Positions 8,163 to 16,636 of a stretch of DNA of 64,000 nt are shown here, one piece after another. Below the pieces are notes generated by a model that had not been told where the DNA came from, did not search any database, and saw only the letters and a program-made list of their open reading frames with translations. Made by a program: the position numbers and the translations under genes. Position 1 is the first letter of the stretch, and every line of letters starts with the position of its first letter. Source of the DNA: Flavobacterium gelatinilyticum (GTDB lineage Bacteria; Bacteroidota; Bacteroidia; Flavobacteriales; Flavobacteriaceae); NCBI RefSeq assembly GCF_027111295.1, contig NZ_CP114287.1, positions 4,712,001-4,776,000 of the forward strand, given 5' to 3'.

Positions 8163-9488
8163 TTATATTTTTGAAAGATTGAATGATTGTGATAATTGTC
8201 CTGATACTGAAAGTAATTCGTAATATTTTTGAATAATAGTTGCTTTAGATAAAGCTGTATTGATTTTGGCACTTAAATGCTCAACATCAGCTTCAACCAA
8301 ATCGTTTGTGTCTGATAAACCATTATCAAATTTGTCTTTTACCAATCTGTAATTTTCAGCAGCCTGCTGCAATGCTTCGTCGTAAACCACACTTTGGTTG
8401 ATAGCTAAATCGTAATCTTCGATAGATTTCTGAACTTCAACTTTAATACGGTCTGTCAAAATTAATTCTGAATTTTTTACTTCAAGAGCTTTGCTTTCAG
8501 CTTCTCTAACGTGCGAATTGTTTTTTAGAATACCTGATAAGTCATACGTCAAACCTACTCCAAAATTCATGGCATATTTTACTGTAATAAAATCTTTAAG
8601 ATCTAAAGCAGTGTAACCTCCTAATAAAGCAAGTGTAGGATAGTATCCTGCTCTGGCTATTCTAATGTTGGCTTCGCTGGCTTTTGACTGAAAACGTAAA
8701 GCTTCTAAATCTTTTCTGCTTTCCAGTGCCAAAGCATCAGTTGTTGGGGCATTGTTTGTTTTTAAATTAAAGAAATCATCTTCATTAACCTGAAGTTTAA
8801 CTGATGGCTCTAATTTAAGCAATGTTGTTAGATAATAGTTGATGTTATTAATATTATTATTAGCTTCATCGATAGATAACTGTGTTTTAGAAACTAGTAA
8901 TTGCGCCTTCAATAAATCATTTCTTGGAATGATTCCGTTTTTTTCTAATTCGGTAAAATCAGTAACACGCTGTTTGGCTTGTTTCTGGTTTTCGTTTAAA
9001 AGATCAAGCGTTTTTTGAGCTTTGTATAAAGCAGTGTAATAGGTAATTACACGAAGCGCAACATCTTCTTTCGTTTTTGCTGCGTTAGCCGTTTCTGCTT
9101 CGTAAAGATTATCGTAAGCATTGATGCTGCTTTGGATTTTAAATCCTGAGAAGATTGGCAGACTTAGATTTGCCATTCCAAGCATTGCCTGATCCGGAGA
9201 CGGCATTGATCCTGATGCGGCCTCATCGCCATTGTGCATATCGATTGAAGCTTTTGTTAATCGCTGGTACTGACCTGAAATTTTTAAGTCAGGATATTGA
9301 TTGTTCTTAACGGACTGCAGTTCGTATTTTTTCGAGTTTACTTTAGTGTTGGCAAGCGCAACTTCATTGCTCTTTTCCCAAGCCAGTTTAACGGCTTCAT
9401 CTAAAGTTAAACTTGTTTTTTCTTGTGCTTCTATTGAAGATATTCCTATAAAGAAAACTCCAAAGAGCATTAATTGACTAATTTTCAT
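8163..9488 (-). CDS. TolC-family outer membrane channel
   Basis: This 441-residue protein has an N-terminal signal peptide ending near SSIEAQ and two long alpha-helical halves typical of the TolC/OEP fold, with ARAGYYPTLALLGGY and LVEADVEHLSAK as landmarks. It supplies the outer-membrane exit duct for the pump encoded downstream. The start is taken at ATG 9488 rather than the in-frame TTG six bases earlier. The first 11 bases overlap the end of the tetR gene, which suggests translational coupling and places the regulator first in the operon. Confidence 0.92.
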   Translation of the reverse strand: MKISQLMLFGVFFIGISSIEAQEKTSLTLDEAVKLAWEKSNEVALANTKVNSKKYELQSVKNNQYPDLKISGQYQRLTKASIDMHNGDEAASGSMPSPDQAMLGMANLSLPIFSGFKIQSSINAYDNLYEAETANAAKTKEDVALRVITYYTALYKAQKTLDLLNENQKQAKQRVTDFTELEKNGIIPRNDLLKAQLLVSKTQLSIDEANNNINNINYYLTTLLKLEPSVKLQVNEDDFFNLKTNNAPTTDALALESRKDLEALRFQSKASEANIRIARAGYYPTLALLGGYTALDLKDFITVKYAMNFGVGLTYDLSGILKNNSHVREAESKALEVKNSELILTDRIKVEVQKSIEDYDLAINQSVVYDEALQQAAENYRLVKDKFDNGLSDTNDLVEADVEHLSAKINTALSKATIIQKYYELLSVSGQLSQSFNLSKI

Positions 9489-10107
9489 AAACAAGTAGCG
9501 CTTTTATAGTTTGTTGAATGTGCTTTGTGAGATTGGTTTTAATGTAATTGTTATACAGTTCTTCTGTATTTAAATTCAGTAATTCTACATAGAAAGATTT
9601 GTTCATATGAAAATGAAAAAAGGTTCCGATTATCGTAGGTGTAATAAGCGGAATGATGACGTCTTTTCTAAAAACGCCCTTTGACTGTCCCTGAACAATA
9701 ATGCTTTCAACAGACTTTAAGTTTCCTTTTTTTAGTTCTGTAAAAGCATTCAGACTTTTTTCTCTTTTTTTGGAGTTGATTTCAAAATGAAGAACCCTGA
9801 AAATTCCTTTATTACAACTAATTCTGTTAATGTAGATTTCAATTAACTTATTGACTTTTTCAATCGGTTCCAGGTTTTCCTGAAGCAGATTTTCAAGCTG
9901 TAATTTTAAATCAGAAGTTTTGTAAATAATTAAAGATTCAAGTAATCTGTCTTTTGAACCAAAATAATACGAAACCATGGCGATATTGATTTTTGCCTCT
10001 TTGGATATGTCTCGTATAGAAGTCCCTTCAAATCCTTTCTCAGAAAATAGCTTTTCAGCAACATTAAGAATCTGAATTTTTTTATCGTTTAATTCGATGT
10101 TTGACAT
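9478..10107 (-). CDS. TetR/AcrR-family transcriptional regulator
   Basis: A 209-residue repressor with an N-terminal helix-turn-helix (about 28-50, containing TSIRDISKEAKINIAMVSYYF) and a helical ligand-binding C-terminal domain. The frame continues 24 bases upstream to a TTG, but the ATG at 10107 gives the normal family N-terminus and leaves the operators outside the gene. Two near-identical palindromes lie 27-59 bp upstream of the ATG. They fit autoregulation of this gene and of the co-transcribed TolC/HlyD/DHA2 pump. The inducer is unknown. Confidence 0.92.
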   Translation of the reverse strand: MSNIELNDKKIQILNVAEKLFSEKGFEGTSIRDISKEAKINIAMVSYYFGSKDRLLESLIIYKTSDLKLQLENLLQENLEPIEKVNKLIEIYINRISCNKGIFRVLHFEINSKKREKSLNAFTELKKGNLKSVESIIVQGQSKGVFRKDVIIPLITPTIIGTFFHFHMNKSFYVELLNLNTEELYNNYIKTNLTKHIQQTIKALLVYEN

Positions 10108-10133
10108 GGTATTGTTTCTAATCGAATGCAAAA

Positions 10134-10166
10134 TTAAACACTTGTTTAATTTAAACGCTTGTTTAA
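10134..10166 (-). promoter_or_regulatory. Double operator of the TetR efflux operon
   Basis: Two 16-bp palindromes, TTAAACACTTGTTTAA at 10134-10149 and TTAAACGCTTGTTTAA at 10151-10166, lie 17 bp apart centre to centre just upstream of the tetR start. The first has perfect 7-bp half-sites TTAAACA/TGTTTAA around CT. They have the size and symmetry of TetR-family operators, and the spacing would allow two dimers to bind cooperatively. Confidence 0.75.
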
Positions 10167-10235
10167 TTTTGTTTTAACAAAATATTAACAGAAAACATTT
10201 TCGATGATTTGTGCTTTTAAAAGTCTTTTTTATAA

Positions 10236-10269
10236 TAAAAAAAGCTGAAACATCATGATGTTTCAGCTT
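10236..10269 (-). terminator. trpA: Terminator of the trp operon after trpA
   Basis: A perfect 28-bp palindrome (arms AAGCTGAAACATCA/TGATGTTTCAGCTT) is followed on the minus strand by a run of T. It lies 31 bp after the trpA stop codon. Confidence 0.9.
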
Positions 10270-10299
10270 AAATGAATATTATATATTTAATTGAAAAAA

Positions 10300-11061
10300 T
10301 TATCGAATCTCTCCAACAAATTCAGCAATTTTCCCACTTCCGCTTTCGCTTAAATGTTTAATAAAAGCACTTCCAATAATAGCCCCCTTTGCATATTTAG
10401 TTGCCTGATTGAAAGTTTCTTTATTTGAAATTCCGAAACCAACTATCTGAGGATTTTTTAAATTCAGATTTGAAATTCTTTCAAAATATTCTTCCTGAAC
10501 GTTTCCAAAACCAGATTGCGATCCTGTAACACTTGCAGAGCTTACCATATAAATAAATCCGTTTGAAACGCTGTCGATAAAACGAATTCTTTCATCTGAA
10601 GTTTGCGGTGTAATAAGGAAAACATTAATTAATCCGTATTTTTCGAAAATAGCTTTGTATTCATCTGCATAAACGTCAACCGGAAGATCCGGAATAATTA
10701 AACCATCAATTCCAATTTCAGCGCATTTTTGACAAAAAGCTTCAACGCCGTACTGTAACATCGGGTTAAAATATCCCATAATAATCAACGGAATTTTTAC
10801 GCTTTCGCGGATGTTTTGCAGCTGGTCGAAAAGAATTTGAGTAGTCATTCCGTTATGAAGTGCCTGTGTAGAACTTGCCTGAATCGTTGGTCCGTCTGCC
10901 AAAGGATCACTGAAAGGAAGTCCGATTTCGATTAAATCGACTCCGTTTTTTTCTAAATCCTGAATAATCTGCACAGTATCGTTTAAGTTTGGATATCCGG
11001 CAGAAAAATAAATAGAAAGTATCTTTTTATCTTCCTGTAATTTCTGAGTTATTCTGTTCAT
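10300..11061 (-). CDS. trpA: Tryptophan synthase alpha chain
   Basis: TrpA cleaves indole-3-glycerol phosphate to indole and glyceraldehyde 3-phosphate, passing indole to TrpB. The 253-residue TIM barrel has the catalytic Glu in DLIEIGLPFSDPLADGP and the catalytic Asp in LIIPDLPVD, plus the phosphate-binding GFGISN segment near the C-terminus. It is the last gene of the trp cluster and ends before a strong terminator. A gamma-glutamylcyclotransferase gene separates it from trpB, which is unusual because the two subunits are normally encoded next to each other. Confidence 0.97.
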   Translation of the reverse strand: MNRITQKLQEDKKILSIYFSAGYPNLNDTVQIIQDLEKNGVDLIEIGLPFSDPLADGPTIQASSTQALHNGMTTQILFDQLQNIRESVKIPLIIMGYFNPMLQYGVEAFCQKCAEIGIDGLIIPDLPVDVYADEYKAIFEKYGLINVFLITPQTSDERIRFIDSVSNGFIYMVSSASVTGSQSGFGNVQEEYFERISNLNLKNPQIVGFGISNKETFNQATKYAKGAIIGSAFIKHLSESGSGKIAEFVGEIR

Positions 11062-11075
11062 TTTTTATTTTTTAT

Positions 11076-11104
11076 CCTAACAGGTTTTTAAAACCTTTCA
11101 GGTA
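11076..11104. repeat. AGGTTTTTAAAACCT palindrome
   Basis: A 15-bp self-complementary core at 11082-11096 with flanking CAGG words lies in the 69-bp gap between trpA and the cyclotransferase gene. A related palindrome with a CAAGGTTTTAGAAACCTTG core sits at 27348. Confidence 0.55.
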
Positions 11105-11130
11105 TTGTTTTTTAACTTAATTTATTTGTT

Positions 11131-11448
11131 CTAACTCTCCAGATAAACCCATGCCGTTGTTCCGGATTTCAGTGTTACCTGAACTCTTCTGTAGGCATTT
11201 GATTCAAATAAATCTACTTTGGCTAGATCTGAAGGAGTAACATTAAAAACTACGCCGTGTATAATATCTGCGGGATTTTCGCTTGCTACCACCACAACAT
11301 AATCTGCCATTCCAAATTCTTCTTCTATCTGCAGACTTTTAAGTTTGTAACCCAGCAGCTGATCCTGAGTACCGGTTAGTACCTTATTAAAAAGGCGCAT
11401 CTGAATTTCTTTTGACCGTAATGTTCCGTAAGAGAATAACTTTTCCAT
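11131..11448 (-). CDS. Gamma-glutamylcyclotransferase-like (AIG2/GGCT) protein
   Basis: The 105-residue product starts MEKLFSYGTLRS, the YGTLR motif of the GGCT/AIG2 fold, and has the acidic EE in the IEEEFG region and the VFNVTPSDLAKVDLFE segment usual for these enzymes. Members cleave gamma-glutamyl amine or peptide bonds to release 5-oxoproline. The gene lies between trpB and trpA, flanked by palindromic repeats on both sides, so it looks inserted into the operon. No link to tryptophan synthesis is evident. Confidence 0.85.
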   Translation of the reverse strand: MEKLFSYGTLRSKEIQMRLFNKVLTGTQDQLLGYKLKSLQIEEEFGMADYVVVVASENPADIIHGVVFNVTPSDLAKVDLFESNAYRRVQVTLKSGTTAWVYLES

Positions 11449-11477
11449 AATTACTATTTTTCTCGTTATTTATTGCG

Positions 11478-11560
11478 TTAGGGATGGGAGCGGCATCCTT
11501 TTTATTTTTTCTTTAAAAATAAAAAGATATAGCGGACAGCCCGACCATAGGGAACGCCCA
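11478..11560. repeat. GCGGCATCC...GATATAGCGG hairpin element
   Basis: A long hairpin lies between trpB and the cyclotransferase gene: arms CATCCTTTTTATTTTT and AAAAATAAAAAGATAT, with outer GAGCGG and AGCGGACAG words. I recall similar GCGGCATCC/GATATAGCGG sequences in other Flavobacterium intergenic regions, but this cannot be checked here. It may also terminate or attenuate transcription before trpA. Confidence 0.6.
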
Positions 11561-11574
11561 AATTACGATTTTTA

Positions 11575-12756
11575 TTACAATTTAAAATAGTCAATATAAT
11601 TATCTAAATCTTTATCACCGCGGCCGGAAAGACTGATAACGACAACATCTGAAGGTTTGAATTTTTTCTGATCCAAAACCGCAAAAGCGTGTGCGCTTTC
11701 GATTGCCGGAATAATTCCTTCTAATTTTGTTAATTGTAAACCTGCATTCATGGCGTCATCATCTGTTACTGAGAAAAATTCCCCGCGTCCGCTTTGTGCC
11801 AAATGCGCATGCAAAGGCCCGACTCCTGGATAATCCAAACCTGCAGAAATTGAATACGGTTCTGTAATCTGCCCATCAGGAGTCTGCATTAAAAGCGTTT
11901 TACAACCATGAATAACCCCCACTTTTCCTAATTTACTTGTTGCAGCACTATGTCCGCTGTCGACCCCTTTTCCGGCAGCTTCAACGGCAATGATTCCTAC
12001 TTCTGGTTCGTGTAAAAAGTGATAATAGGTTCCGGCAGCGTTACTTCCGCCGCCAATACAAGCAACTACATAATCCGGGTTTTCACGTCCTTCTTTCTCT
12101 TTTAACTGCCATTTGATTTCTTCGGAAATAATACTCTGAAAACGTGTTACCATATCCGGATAAGGATGCGGCCCAATTGCCGATCCGATGATATAATGTG
12201 TATCAACCGGATTGTTGATCCAATCGCGAATGGCTTCGTTTGTAGCATCTTTTAAAGTTCTTGAACCCGAAAGTGCCGGACGTACTTCTGCACCCAGCAT
12301 TTTCATACGAGCTACGTTTGGTGCCTGACGCGCAATGTCGATTTCGCCCATATATACGATACACTCAATTCCCATTAAAGCGCAGACCGTAGCAGTTGCT
12401 ACACCGTGTTGTCCGGCTCCTGTTTCGGCAATGATTCTTTTTTTGCCTAAACGTTTTGCAAGCAGGATCTGACCAATGGTATTGTTTACTTTGTGTGCAC
12501 CTGTATGGTTTAAGTCTTCTCTTTTCAGGTAAACTTTAGTATTGTATTTCTCAGATAAGCGTTTTGCAAAATACAACGGACTTGGGCGTCCAACGTAATC
12601 TTTCAGCAATTGGTTAAACTCTGCTTTAAAATCAGGTTCATCCATTATACTTAGGTATTGCTGACGTAATTCTTCTACATTTGGATATAACATTTCAGGT
12701 ATGTAAGCTCCTCCAAATTCTCCGTAATATCCTTTTTCGTTAACGTTAAAACTCAT
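11575..12756 (-). CDS. trpB: Tryptophan synthase beta chain
   Basis: TrpB condenses indole with serine to form tryptophan using pyridoxal phosphate. The PLP lysine is in LNHTGAHKVNN, the phosphate cup is GGGSNAAGTYYHF, and the N-terminus GYYGEFGGAYIPEML is typical of the TrpB1 class that works with TrpA. Length (393) is normal. It begins 12 bp after trpF ends on the same strand, indicating tight co-transcription. Confidence 0.98.
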   Translation of the reverse strand: MSFNVNEKGYYGEFGGAYIPEMLYPNVEELRQQYLSIMDEPDFKAEFNQLLKDYVGRPSPLYFAKRLSEKYNTKVYLKREDLNHTGAHKVNNTIGQILLAKRLGKKRIIAETGAGQHGVATATVCALMGIECIVYMGEIDIARQAPNVARMKMLGAEVRPALSGSRTLKDATNEAIRDWINNPVDTHYIIGSAIGPHPYPDMVTRFQSIISEEIKWQLKEKEGRENPDYVVACIGGGSNAAGTYYHFLHEPEVGIIAVEAAGKGVDSGHSAATSKLGKVGVIHGCKTLLMQTPDGQITEPYSISAGLDYPGVGPLHAHLAQSGRGEFFSVTDDDAMNAGLQLTKLEGIIPAIESAHAFAVLDQKKFKPSDVVVISLSGRGDKDLDNYIDYFKL

Positions 12757-12768
12757 TTTATTTAAATT

Positions 12769-13401
12769 TTAAAAGTTGGCAACATCAAATTTTCGTTTGA
12801 AATTGCTAAATAGATTTTTATTCTTAAGCCCCGGTTCGATCTCAAATTTACTATTTACATCGACAGCATAAATAGGTAAATTGCTTTTTGAAATTTCTTC
12901 GATGGCTTTTAATTCGTTCATTCCGATGCCGCCGCTTAAAAAGAAAGGCTTTTTCGAATTGTATTTTTTTAATATCGTCCAGTCGAAAGTTGTTCCGTTT
13001 CCGCCGGGTAATTTTCCTTTGGTGTCGAAGAGAAAATAATCGCAGACATCTTCGAAAGGTTTAATAACTTCAAAATCAAAATTTTCATTGGCCGAAAATA
13101 CTTTAATAATTTCGATTTTCTTTGGCAGCTGTTTTTTTAATTCTGAACAAAATTCAACAGATTCATCTCCATGTAACTGAACGGCTTGTAAATTGTGTTT
13201 TTCGACTTTTTCCAGAATTTCTTCCTGACTCTGCTTGACGAAAATACCGACTTTTTTAATTGTTTTTATGAGTTCCGGAATATTTCCGTCACAGTATCTT
13301 GCGGATTTTTCCCAGAAAATAAATCCCATATAATCGGGTAGGAGTGCGCCTACTTCGAGGATATTTTCAGGATATTTCATGCCGCATATTTTGAGTTTCA
13401 T
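12769..13401 (-). CDS. trpF: Phosphoribosylanthranilate isomerase
   Basis: TrpF converts N-(5'-phosphoribosyl)-anthranilate into the carboxyphenylamino-deoxyribulose phosphate that feeds TrpC. The 210-residue barrel begins MKLKICGMKYPENI with the catalytic Cys in KICGMK, contains LQAVQLHGDES and the catalytic Asp in DYFLFDTKG, and ends with the LSGGIGMNEL phosphate-binding loop. It is a stand-alone enzyme here, not fused to TrpC as in enterobacteria. Confidence 0.96.
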   Translation of the reverse strand: MKLKICGMKYPENILEVGALLPDYMGFIFWEKSARYCDGNIPELIKTIKKVGIFVKQSQEEILEKVEKHNLQAVQLHGDESVEFCSELKKQLPKKIEIIKVFSANENFDFEVIKPFEDVCDYFLFDTKGKLPGGNGTTFDWTILKKYNSKKPFFLSGGIGMNELKAIEEISKSNLPIYAVDVNSKFEIEPGLKNKNLFSNFKRKFDVANF

Positions 13402-13412
13402 TTTTTTGATGC

Positions 13413-13545
13413 TTTAAGCAGTAGGCAATAAGCTTTAAGCTCTTTGCTTTGTGCTGATTTTTTTTGATGCTTTATGCTTTTTTATTGTGTGTCTTTTCGC
13501 TGTTTTTTTAAGCTTACAGCCTAAAGCTTATTGCCTACAGCTGAC
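13413..13545. repeat. Inverted repeat of the GTAGGCAATAAGCTTT type
   Basis: The arms GTAGGCAATAAGCTTT (13421-13436) and its exact complement (13523-13538) form a 16-bp perfect stem. The AAGCTT/TTAAGC words continue outside it, and AT-rich filler with repeated TTTGCTTT/ATGCTTT words lies in the loop. The right arm runs into the trpC gene and supplies its TAG stop codon. Confidence 0.8.
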
Positions 13546-14314
13546 TTATAAAGTCAATAGCTGCTTGGCCTGCGTTGTCGGTTTTCATGAAGTTTTCTCC
13601 AATTAAGAAACCTTTGTAACCGTAAGGTTTTAGTTCCTGAATTGCTTCTACGGATGAAATACCGCTTTCTGATACTTTTACAAATTCATTTGGAATCTTT
13701 GATGCCAGTTCTTTGCTGAAATCTAAGCTTACTTCGAATGTTTTCAGGTTTCTGTTATTCACGCCAATCATGTCCAAAGTCGGCATAATTGATTTTTCTA
13801 GTTCTTCCTGATTGTGGACTTCTAGAAGCACTTCCAGACCTAAACTTTTTGCAAATTCAGATAAAGATTTGATTTCTTCTCGGGTCAAAACCGCTGCGAT
13901 TAATAAAATCAAATCGGCTCCGTGTGCTTTTGCTTCTAAAATCTGGTATTCGTCTACAATAAATTCTTTCCTTAAAAGCGGAATATTTACTGATGCTCTT
14001 GCTAAAAGTAAATCGTCTAAAGATCCGCCGAAGTATTTTCCGTCTGTTAAAACTGAGATACCGCATGCACCGGCATTTTCGTAACCTTTCACTACTTCTT
14101 CAACTGTAAAATTATTGTTGATAACTGATTTTGAAGGAGAGCGGCGTTTGTGTTCCGCGATAATTCCGGAATTGCTTTCTCTTAATTTCTGACTAAGGGA
14201 AATGGTTTGTTTTCCAAAAAATACAGAAGCTTCCAATTGAGAAACCGGAATTATCGATTTCTTTAAAATCACTTCTTGTTTTTTATCTACGATTATTTTA
14301 TCTAAAATGTTCAT
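13535..14314 (-). CDS. trpC: Indole-3-glycerol phosphate synthase
   Basis: TrpC closes the indole ring to form indole-3-glycerol phosphate. The protein of 259 residues has the catalytic Lys/Glu region in IIAEHKRRSPSKS, ISVLTDGKYFGGS, LLRKEFIVDEYQI and the VNNRNLKTFEV segment. The start is taken at ATG 14314 (MNILDKIIV); the TTG 18 bases upstream lies in a repeat. The last codons and the TAG stop are embedded in the 13413-13545 palindrome, so the C-terminal tail may have been reshaped by that element. Confidence 0.96.
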   Translation of the reverse strand: MNILDKIIVDKKQEVILKKSIIPVSQLEASVFFGKQTISLSQKLRESNSGIIAEHKRRSPSKSVINNNFTVEEVVKGYENAGACGISVLTDGKYFGGSLDDLLLARASVNIPLLRKEFIVDEYQILEAKAHGADLILLIAAVLTREEIKSLSEFAKSLGLEVLLEVHNQEELEKSIMPTLDMIGVNNRNLKTFEVSLDFSKELASKIPNEFVKVSESGISSVEAIQELKPYGYKGFLIGENFMKTDNAGQAAIDFISQL

Positions 14315-14325
14315 TGTCTTTATTT

Positions 14326-14394
14326 GTTTCAAGTTTCAAGTCTTTTTAGTTTCACGTTCCAACAACCTGAAACTTGAAACCTGAAACTTGAAAC
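14326..14394. repeat. GTTTCAAG-type palindromic element (trpC/trpD spacer)
   Basis: GTTTCAAGTTTCAAG at 14326-14340 faces copies of its complement, CTTGAAACCTGAAAC and CTTGAAAC, at 14373-14394. Arms are built from a 7-bp word (GTTTCAA) repeated in tandem. The same family occurs at 15416, 16055, 16637, 23598 and 44092. Confidence 0.8.
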
Positions 14395-14401
14395 TAAAAA
14401 A

Positions 14402-15394
14402 TTATTTACTTAATTCTTGTAATTTTTGTAAAGCTTTTAATCCTTTTCCAGAGAATAAACTTTCTTTTGCCAGTTCAAAACCTTCTTGCGGTGTGCATTT
14501 GTTAACCGTTGCGATTGCCATAGCTGCATTGGCACAAACGACATTATTCTGCGCGTCGTTTCCTTTTCCTGAAATAATATTGGTGAATATTTCTGCCGAT
14601 TCTTCGATGGTTTTTCCTCCTTCTATTTCGGTTTGTGATAAAAGACGAACACCAAAATCTTCCGGTTTTATCATGCCTTCCATGTGACTGGTGATAATTT
14701 TTGTTGGGCCAGTAAGGGAAATTTCGTCATAGCCGTCAAGCGAATGCAGGATTGTGAAATTGGTATTCGTATTTTGATATAAATACGCGTACATTCTTGC
14801 CAATTCTAAGTTGAAAACTCCAACTAATTGATTTTGTGGAAAAGCCGGATTTACCATTGGTCCTAACATATTAAAGAAGGTTTTTACCGCCAGTTCTTTT
14901 CTAATTGGTCCAACATTTTTCATCGCTGGATGAAATAGGGGAGCATGCAGCACACAAATTCCTGCCTGATCGATACATTTTTCTAAAAATGCGGGATCAT
15001 TGCTGAATTTAATTCCCATTTTCTCCATTACGTTACTTGATCCCGAAATAGATGAAACACCGTAATTTCCGTGTTTTGCCACTTTAATTCCAGCTCCTGC
15101 TGATACAAAAGAGGCTAAAGTCGAGATATTGAAAGTATCTTTTCCGTCACCGCCCGTTCCGCATAAATCGATTGTATTGTAAGCTGATAAATCAACCCGA
15201 ACACACAATTCTAATAAAGCTTCACGAAAGCCCGAAAGTTCATCAATGGTAATGCTTCGCATCATAAAAACAGTCAAAAATGCCGAAATCTGACTTGGAT
15301 TATACTGACCGCTAGAAATATTAATCAATACGTTTTTTGCTTCTTCTTTTGTAAGCACTTCGTGGTTGATTAATTTGTTTAATATAGTTTTCAT
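14402..15394 (-). CDS. trpD: Anthranilate phosphoribosyltransferase
   Basis: TrpD transfers phosphoribose from PRPP to anthranilate. The 330-residue protein has the family signature CGTGGDGKDTFNIST, the KHGNYGVSSISGSSN segment and the LGPMVNPA motif, all typical of a stand-alone TrpD. It lies between trpG and trpC on the same strand, with GTTTCAAG-type palindromes in both spacers instead of the short gaps usual in a compact operon. Confidence 0.97.
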   Translation of the reverse strand: MKTILNKLINHEVLTKEEAKNVLINISSGQYNPSQISAFLTVFMMRSITIDELSGFREALLELCVRVDLSAYNTIDLCGTGGDGKDTFNISTLASFVSAGAGIKVAKHGNYGVSSISGSSNVMEKMGIKFSNDPAFLEKCIDQAGICVLHAPLFHPAMKNVGPIRKELAVKTFFNMLGPMVNPAFPQNQLVGVFNLELARMYAYLYQNTNTNFTILHSLDGYDEISLTGPTKIITSHMEGMIKPEDFGVRLLSQTEIEGGKTIEESAEIFTNIISGKGNDAQNNVVCANAAMAIATVNKCTPQEGFELAKESLFSGKGLKALQKLQELSK

Positions 15395-15415
15395 TTTTTT
15401 ATTTTTAGTTTTTTT

Positions 15416-15468
15416 GTTTCAGGTTTCAAGTTTCACGTTCCATTAACTTGAAACCTGAAACTTGAAAC
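15416..15468. repeat. GTTTCAAG-type palindromic element (trpG/trpD spacer)
   Basis: GTTTCAGGTTTCAAG (15416-15430) pairs perfectly with CTTGAAACCTGAAAC (15447-15461), and a further CTTGAAAC lies beyond. The short loop makes this the most compact copy of the family. Confidence 0.8.
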
Positions 15469-15477
15469 AAAAAGCTT

Positions 15478-16044
15478 CTAACTCTTAATCCAATTCTCTA
15501 AAATCCTTTTTCCTTCTGGTGTCAGAACGCTTTCCGGGTGAAACTGAACGCCTCTTACATCGTAATTTTTGTGTCTTAGGGACATAATCTGACCATTTTC
15601 GTCGATTGAAGTAGCTTCTAAAACGTCAGGCAGATTAGCATCGACAACCCAGGAATGGTATCTTCCAACTTCGAATTCGTTTCCTAGACCTTCAAACAAA
15701 ATTTCGTCTGAAACGACTGTTTTTACGTTTGTAGCTACGCCGTGATATACTTTGTCAAGGTTTGAAAGTGTCCCGCCAAAAACTTCTCCAATGGCTTGCT
15801 GTCCTAAACAAACTCCAAGAATACTTTTCGTTGGACTGTATTTTTCGATTACAGCTTTTAATAAACCTGCTTCATCCGGAATTCCAGGTCCCGGAGAAAG
15901 TAATATTTTCTCGAAAGATGCAATTTCATCAATATCAAATTCGTCGTTTCTGTAAACAGTTACTTCGCAGTTTAAATCTTCTAAATAGTGCACTAAATTG
16001 TAAGTGAAACTATCGTAATTGTCTATAACTAAAATCTTTTTCAT
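15478..16044 (-). CDS. trpG: Anthranilate synthase component II (glutamine amidotransferase)
   Basis: TrpG releases ammonia from glutamine for the TrpE reaction. The class I amidotransferase triad is visible: nucleophile Cys in GVCLGQQAIG and His/Glu in VQFHPESVLTPEG. The N-terminus MKKILVIDNYDSFTYNL is canonical, so ATG 16044 is preferred to the TTG 24 bases upstream, which lies in the GTTTCAAG repeat. It is separated from trpE by a lipoprotein gene and two near-identical repeats, an unusual break between two subunits of one enzyme. Confidence 0.97.
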   Translation of the reverse strand: MKKILVIDNYDSFTYNLVHYLEDLNCEVTVYRNDEFDIDEIASFEKILLSPGPGIPDEAGLLKAVIEKYSPTKSILGVCLGQQAIGEVFGGTLSNLDKVYHGVATNVKTVVSDEILFEGLGNEFEVGRYHSWVVDANLPDVLEATSIDENGQIMSLRHKNYDVRGVQFHPESVLTPEGKRILENWIKS

Positions 16045-16054
16045 TTCTATTTTT

Positions 16055-16156
16055 GTTTCAAGTTTCAAGTTTTTTTGGTTTCACGTTCCAACAACTTGAC
16101 CCGAGCGATAGCGAACTGGCGAAGCAAACCTGAAACGAAGAAAACCTGAAACTAAA
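16055..16156. repeat. Composite GTTTCAAG element with CCCGAGCGATAGCGAAC insert (left copy)
   Basis: GTTTCAAGTTTCAAG (16055-16069) and CCTGAAAC near 16143 form the arms. Between them lies a 29-bp block starting CCCGAGCGATAGCGAAC. A second composite of the same order and content lies at 16637-16739, so the two form roughly 100-bp direct repeats bracketing the lipoprotein gene. Confidence 0.8.
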
Positions 16157-16161
16157 TTTTC

Positions 16162-16605
16162 TTATTTTTCTCGAACGTATTTCTCGATAATAACTCGATC
16201 TACGCCTAATTTTTCTATTTTTTCTACTCCTTTTTGAATTAATGTGTCGTTTTGCACTTTCACTACAAATTCAAATTTGTTGTTTTCCCAATCACGGTTG
16301 TTGAAGAATTCTAAGTTTTCTGTGTAAATACTGTCTTTTAAAGTATATTTTCCTCCTCCGGCGAAATACACCGCTGTTGTCGAATCTTTTCCGTTTTTTA
16401 AATCATGATTCAAAAAAGCAAAATGTGTATCATTAATAATCTTAATCATTTTTGTTTTTGAATTGAAAGTGGAAAAAGTGGAATCTTTTTCTATTGTTTC
16501 AGCTGATATAAGACGCCAGGTTCCTTCAATCGGGTTGTGCTTTTTTTCAGAATTGCAAGATGTCATCGTAATGATTAAAACTAAAATTGATACTGCTTTT
16601 TTCAT
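16162..16605 (-). CDS. Putative lipocalin-like lipoprotein inside the trp operon
   Basis: The 147-residue product has a lipoprotein signal (MKKAVSILVLIITMTSC, Cys17) and then IEGTWRLISAE, the opening seen in small lipocalin-like or DUF4488-type Bacteroidota lipoproteins. The rest is a beta-rich pattern ending in DRVIIEKYVREK. No enzymatic residues are evident, and a specific function cannot be assigned. It sits between trpE and trpG and is bracketed by two nearly identical repeats, so it looks like a passenger inserted into, or at least mobilisable within, the operon. Confidence 0.75.
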   Translation of the reverse strand: MKKAVSILVLIITMTSCNSEKKHNPIEGTWRLISAETIEKDSTFSTFNSKTKMIKIINDTHFAFLNHDLKNGKDSTTAVYFAGGGKYTLKDSIYTENLEFFNNRDWENNKFEFVVKVQNDTLIQKGVEKIEKLGVDRVIIEKYVREK

Positions 16606-16636
16606 GGGTTTATAGGTTGGTTGTTAATTGTTTTAG

